Source: Pseudomonas sp. DC1.2
GTDB taxonomy: Bacteria > Pseudomonadota > Gammaproteobacteria > Pseudomonadales > Pseudomonadaceae
Assembly: GCF_034351645.1 (NCBI RefSeq)
Contig: NZ_CP133782.1
Location: 2,733,001-2,797,000, forward strand
Direction: 5' to 3'
DNA length: 64,000 bases
Below are positions 60,562 to 64,000 of the stretch, in pieces (position 1 is the stretch's first letter; each line of letters starts with the position of its first letter). Under the pieces are notes generated by a model, which saw only the letters and a list, made by a program, of their open reading frames with translations, had not been told where the DNA came from and did not search any database. A program made the position numbers and the translations under genes.

Positions 60562-62052
60562 ATGACCACTACCCATGAGCAGGCAATGAACTATGTTTAT
60601 CAGCAAGTACTGCAAAGACTGCTGAGCTTTTTTTCTCGAGCAGAGCGCACGGCATTGCAGCTTATGATTCAGCGCATGGTGGTGGCTGCCGGAGGCATTG
60701 AGCGCATAGGTGACTACAAGGTCATGGCGATTCAGACCGGGACGTTTGACAGTTGTTACACCTTGGCGCTACTGCGTGCTGCCCAGTTGAGCATCGCCGG
60801 CAGGGCGCCTGCGACCTTTAAACTTCGAGTGGCCACCCTGCGTTTGAGCGGGACAGGCTCGTTAGCGCTGGAAAATATCCACCGTAGTTACAGCGCTTTG
60901 TTTCTCTACGACGATCCGCGTGTCGAATTATTGATGGTGGACAACCGCGAAGTCCTGCCATTCGATCATTTGTTGCCAACCTCCAAGGCCGGGGACGAGT
61001 CCAATAAGCTCAATCTGCTGATGGTCGGTCACTGCCGAGAATGGAATGGCCCCCTTGACCTGTGGGACGACGGATACCTGGCGACTGGCGAGTTCTACGG
61101 GCAGATTGCTCGTTGGGACAGTGGCGTCGATGCCATGATCACCAGCGACACGCCTCGCCAACAAAAACAGTTCCTCGACGGGCTGAGCCGCGCGGCACAA
61201 AAGGCTGGGCTCAAACCTCCTGGCGTCAGCGCCACGGGCTTTGAGAGGTTATTTGCCCTCCTAGATAACCTCGGCGACGACTATTATCGCGAATACTACA
61301 CAGACCATGGGCGAGTGCCGTGGCGTCCCGTCGACCGATTCGAATCATGCCGCCGCGCCACCCACATCGATATTCACGACATGGTGGTCGGTACGCTGGA
61401 GGAACGCTGGCCGCTGCTTGTCGAGTTTCTAGGCTTGCAGTCCGACGAGATGGCGGTGTATCTGAGTGATAACGAATACGTCAGCCCTGCCATTGCGGCG
61501 CACGTGCGCGGGCTAAGGGCCTGGCATATACAGGGTTGCAACTATGAAACAGGGGTCTGCGAATACCTGCAACGGGCATTAGTGATGATGCGCCGCAAGC
61601 GTGTGCCCGAACGGCTCTGCGAGCAGGCGCTCGCAGCGTTCGGCAGCCCGGCCGCTATGGCCGAGCAGCGCGTTCTGGCGGCGGCGGAGGTGCAAAAGAG
61701 CCTTGGTTTGACCGAAACGCAGCTGATATGCCTGCTGTTCACCCCTTTTGTTGGTCGTGGAGCAGGACTGGAACGCTTTCTGCGAAGTTGCCATCCAGGC
61801 ATGCTTGTGGCGATGCCTGACCTGCACAAGGCGATGCAAGGACTTCAGGCACCCGAACAAGTGCTGCAATGGATGGCTGATGTCAGTGGTCTCCCTGTCA
61901 GCCTGATCTGCACGCTTTATCGAATGACGCCGAAAGCTTTTGATGATACCCGGCTGCCTGATAGGCAATCGACCGAGGCATGCAGTTTGTCCGCAGACGA
62001 GGGAGAGGACGATGGCGCTGCCGTGATTGGCGAATTGTCGGCGGGCCGTTAA
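60562..62052 (+). CDS. Unrecognised 496-residue cytoplasmic protein
   Basis: No signal peptide or membrane helix is present. Residues 1-50 are helical (NYVYQQVLQRLLSFFSRAERTALQLMIQRMVVAAGG). The middle is mixed alpha/beta with aromatic and acidic patches (CREWNGPLDLWDDGYLATGEFYGQIARWDSGVDAMI, DDYYREYYTDHGRVPWRP, THIDIHDMVVGTLEERW). The C-terminus is helical and ends in an acidic low-complexity tail. I do not recognise a domain. The stop lies 94 bases before the MocR-type regulator start on the same strand, so they may be co-transcribed. It could be the regulator's target or partner. Confidence 0.75.
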   Translation: MTTTHEQAMNYVYQQVLQRLLSFFSRAERTALQLMIQRMVVAAGGIERIGDYKVMAIQTGTFDSCYTLALLRAAQLSIAGRAPATFKLRVATLRLSGTGSLALENIHRSYSALFLYDDPRVELLMVDNREVLPFDHLLPTSKAGDESNKLNLLMVGHCREWNGPLDLWDDGYLATGEFYGQIARWDSGVDAMITSDTPRQQKQFLDGLSRAAQKAGLKPPGVSATGFERLFALLDNLGDDYYREYYTDHGRVPWRPVDRFESCRRATHIDIHDMVVGTLEERWPLLVEFLGLQSDEMAVYLSDNEYVSPAIAAHVRGLRAWHIQGCNYETGVCEYLQRALVMMRRKRVPERLCEQALAAFGSPAAMAEQRVLAAAEVQKSLGLTETQLICLLFTPFVGRGAGLERFLRSCHPGMLVAMPDLHKAMQGLQAPEQVLQWMADVSGLPVSLICTLYRMTPKAFDDTRLPDRQSTEACSLSADEGEDDGAAVIGELSAGR

Positions 62053-62146
62053 GCGTGGCAGATCCGACACAATTGACGATGATTTCCCCCCGAACTGCGC
62101 CGAGCAACGCACAAGCGTTGGTGGGCGTCGTGCCTGGCCACTTCCC

Positions 62147-63547
62147 ATGAAAGGGCCGAGGGACACCGACTTCGCTTACCAAGCGGTTTACCGTTACCTG
62201 ACCAGCCTGATTAATGAACCGGGCAGCGGCATACAAATCCGTTTGCCATCGTTGCGACAGCTGGCAGGACGTTTAAACGTATCGATCTCGACCATTCAAT
62301 ATGCGTATTCATTGTTGGAGAAGGAAGGGCGCGTCTACTCAGTCGCCAAGTCCGGCTATTACGCACTCCCTGTACCTGTGATTGGCCCGCTTACCGACGG
62401 TAATGATTTGCTCGAAACTGTGTATGTCAACGCCAGACGTCCCGGCATGCTCGTATTAAGTGCCGATGAGCCTGCCTTGTTGCAACCTCTGGACAGCCCG
62501 CTATTGATGTTAGAGCGCGAGCTGCTGCGCCAGTATCCACGCCAGCCGCAACCGCTTTCACAGCCCTGTGGCGAATTGGAACTGCGCACTGCCTTGGCCG
62601 CGCGCTATACCTCTTCGCCGGCGCGTTGCTGGCATGCCGATGAGGTCTATATCGGCGCCGATTTGCGCGGTGTACTGGAAATATTGATTGCCGTCCTGTG
62701 CCTTAAAGACGCCACGGTGGTCGTCGAATCGCCCTGTGACTGGACGATATTGCGACTATTGAAAGAGGCCGATGTAAACGTCATCGAGCTGTCACTGCAA
62801 GCCAACGGTGCATTCGACCTTGAACAACTCAAGGAGCTGCTGGAGACCAAGCCGGTGCGGTTGGTCATGCTGTCATCCGGGCTGAACATGCCACGCGGCA
62901 GTCAGACTCCTCCAGGCAACAGGCAATCGGTCGCGCGCCTGTTGGAGCGTCATGACAGCTGGGTGCTGGAAAATGACTGTGACGGCGAACTCGTTTTTGA
63001 GCCTGGCGGGCTCAAGTTTCGCGACCTGCTGCCCCCCGAACGCTTGATCGTATTTTCGACTTTCGAGAAGTTCATCGGGCCTGAGGCGCCCTACGGTTAT
63101 GTGTTGTCGCGGCGACTGGGCGCCGAATTGCAACGATACTTTCTACTGCGCTCGTTCCGTCTGTCGCCGATCCGCCAGAAAGCCATTGCTCGTCTTTACA
63201 GCAACGGGCGCATCGACCAGCACCTCCATGTGCTGCGGCGGTTGCTCAAGGAGCGCAAGGTGCAAATGACCCAGCTATTAAATGAGCGCCTCGGTGACGC
63301 GCTGCAGTTAGTCGAGCCACAGGGAGGTGCGACGATCTGGGTGCAGTCGTTGCGTCAGGTCAACGTTCGCCGGGTGTTCCAGCGGCTACTCAAACATCAG
63401 GTCGTGATCGCGCCTGGCGAACTGTTCAGCCTGCAAGGCCTATACGGACAGCACCTGCGCCTGAGTCATACGTTCAGCGGCGACCATGACCTCGGCGTCG
63501 CAATGGGTTTGCTGGGAGATGCTTTGCGTCTTGAGTCGGTTGACTGA
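62147..63547 (+). CDS. MocR-type GntR/aminotransferase-like regulator
   Basis: The ATG at 62147 gives 466 residues; an upstream TTG frame overlaps the previous gene and lacks family features. The N-terminal GntR winged helix has IRLPSLRQLAGRLNVSISTIQYAYSLLEKEGRVYSVAKSGYYAL. The rest is a fold-type I aminotransferase-like domain: SSGLNMPRGSQTPPG, VLENDCDGELVFEP and the PLP Lys in TFEKFIGPEAPYGYVLSRRLG. Motifs are somewhat unusual (NDCDGEL instead of EDDYDSE). Such proteins sense an amine or PLP. The regulated gene may be the 496-residue neighbour or pgm. Confidence 0.87.
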   Translation: MKGPRDTDFAYQAVYRYLTSLINEPGSGIQIRLPSLRQLAGRLNVSISTIQYAYSLLEKEGRVYSVAKSGYYALPVPVIGPLTDGNDLLETVYVNARRPGMLVLSADEPALLQPLDSPLLMLERELLRQYPRQPQPLSQPCGELELRTALAARYTSSPARCWHADEVYIGADLRGVLEILIAVLCLKDATVVVESPCDWTILRLLKEADVNVIELSLQANGAFDLEQLKELLETKPVRLVMLSSGLNMPRGSQTPPGNRQSVARLLERHDSWVLENDCDGELVFEPGGLKFRDLLPPERLIVFSTFEKFIGPEAPYGYVLSRRLGAELQRYFLLRSFRLSPIRQKAIARLYSNGRIDQHLHVLRRLLKERKVQMTQLLNERLGDALQLVEPQGGATIWVQSLRQVNVRRVFQRLLKHQVVIAPGELFSLQGLYGQHLRLSHTFSGDHDLGVAMGLLGDALRLESVD

Positions 63548-63657
63548 GCCCCGCCGCAAAACATCCTCGATGTCTCGGATCGTTACCGTCGCACTGTGGT
63601 CGAAGTGTCAGTAAACTGCGCTTCTATTCCTGAACCACTCTATTACAGAGGTTTTGC

Positions 63658-64000
63658 ATGACACTCAGTCCTTTTGCGGGCAAACCGGCACCGGCAGAAC
63701 TGTTGGTCGACATCCCGCGACTGGTAACGGCTTACTACACTGGCCAGCCGGACGCCGCGATCTCTACTCAGCGCGTCGCCTTTGGCACGTCCGGACACCG
63801 AGGCAGCTCGTTCGACTTGAGTTTCAACGAATGGCATGTTCTGGCCATCAGCCAGGCCATCTGTCTGTACCGGGAAGCCCAGGGCATCGATGGTCCACTG
63901 TTCGTTGGCATCGACACCCACGCGCTCTCCACGCCGGCAGGTGCCAGCGCCCTTGAAGTGCTGGCAGCGAACGGCGTTACCGTGATGATTGCCGAAGGCG
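63658..64000 (+). CDS. pgm: Phosphoglucomutase, N-terminal part (cut by window end)
   Basis: The ATG at 63658 has AGAGG upstream; 114 codons are visible with no stop before the window end. The start and [52 protein letters not shown] match the alpha-D-glucose-specific phosphoglucomutase family, including the TSGHRG segment and the DTHALS loop. It interconverts glucose-1- and glucose-6-phosphate for glycogen, trehalose and envelope sugar synthesis. Confidence 0.93.
   Translation, partial: MTLSPFAGKPAPAELLVDIPRLVTAYYTGQPDAAISTQRVAFGTSGHRGSSFDLSFNEWHVLAISQAICLYREAQGIDGPLFVGIDTHALSTPAGASALEVLAANGVTVMIAEG

Noticed and set aside
1-64000. CRISPR arrays, tRNA or rRNA genes, prophage or transposase genes
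   Set aside because: None was seen on reading; the only repeats are short palindromic elements, and no integrase or transposase pattern appears.

Overview
The window is chromosomal DNA of a Pseudomonas, most likely of the P. fluorescens group. The evidence is gene content and order. There is a complete mannitol/arabitol/glucitol operon (mtlEFGKDYZ with mtlR) of the P. fluorescens type, a mexS-mexT-mexEF-oprN locus in the P. aeruginosa gene order, a Pseudomonas-type REP element, DUF1652/DUF2790/DUF6124-type small proteins, and high GC with long antisense open frames. No rRNA, tRNA, CRISPR array, integrase or transposase gene was seen.

Layout. 1-4.5 kb: two ABC-F ATPases (one cut by the window edge, one YbiT-like) around an MFS transporter. 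5-7.6 kb: lipid A hydroxylase LpxO, a small proline-rich exported protein, and a PQQ-type soluble aldose/sugar dehydrogenase. 7.7-11.4 kb: a compact unit of a GNAT/C39-like peptidase fusion, divergent to an RLAN/ATP-grasp ligase (RimK-like) that is followed at once by a CorA-family transporter whose GMN motif reads GMS. 11.5-14.5 kb: NIPSNAP, ecotin and small Pseudomonas proteins, including a membrane gene broken at a run of eight G. 14.7-22 kb: an orphan type VI secretion island (vgrG, DUF4123 adaptor, 1125-aa unrecognised effector, periplasmic Sel1-type candidate immunity protein), visibly more AT-rich at the effector/immunity end. 22.3-23.6 kb: an unrecognised exported protein. 23.9-33.4 kb: the mtl operon and its AraC-family activator, interrupted by two palindromic repeat elements. 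33.5-37 kb: two tandem PI-PLC-like proteins and a glycosyltransferase. 37.2-38.7 kb: a PqaA-family protein.

38.7-50.4 kb is a dense signalling island. It holds a CHASE3-GAF hybrid kinase with three receivers, CheR, a receiver-less CheB, a REC-kinase and a stand-alone receiver on one strand. On the other strand are a double-domain KaiC-like ATPase overlapping a hybrid kinase, and a membrane-anchored HEAT/TPR protein. No kaiA or kaiB is present. 50.5-59.9 kb: a bestrophin-like channel, then oprN-mexF-mexE, mexT and divergent mexS, with a nod-box-like palindrome upstream of mexE and tandem terminators after oprN. 60-64 kb: an unrecognised 496-aa protein, a MocR-type regulator, and the start of phosphoglucomutase pgm.

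The best candidates for poorly described biology are the ATP-grasp/GNAT-C39/CorA-GMS unit, the KaiC/kinase/CheR/CheB island, and the orphan T6SS effector-immunity pair. All functional statements come from reading translated sequence and remembered family features; no database search was run.
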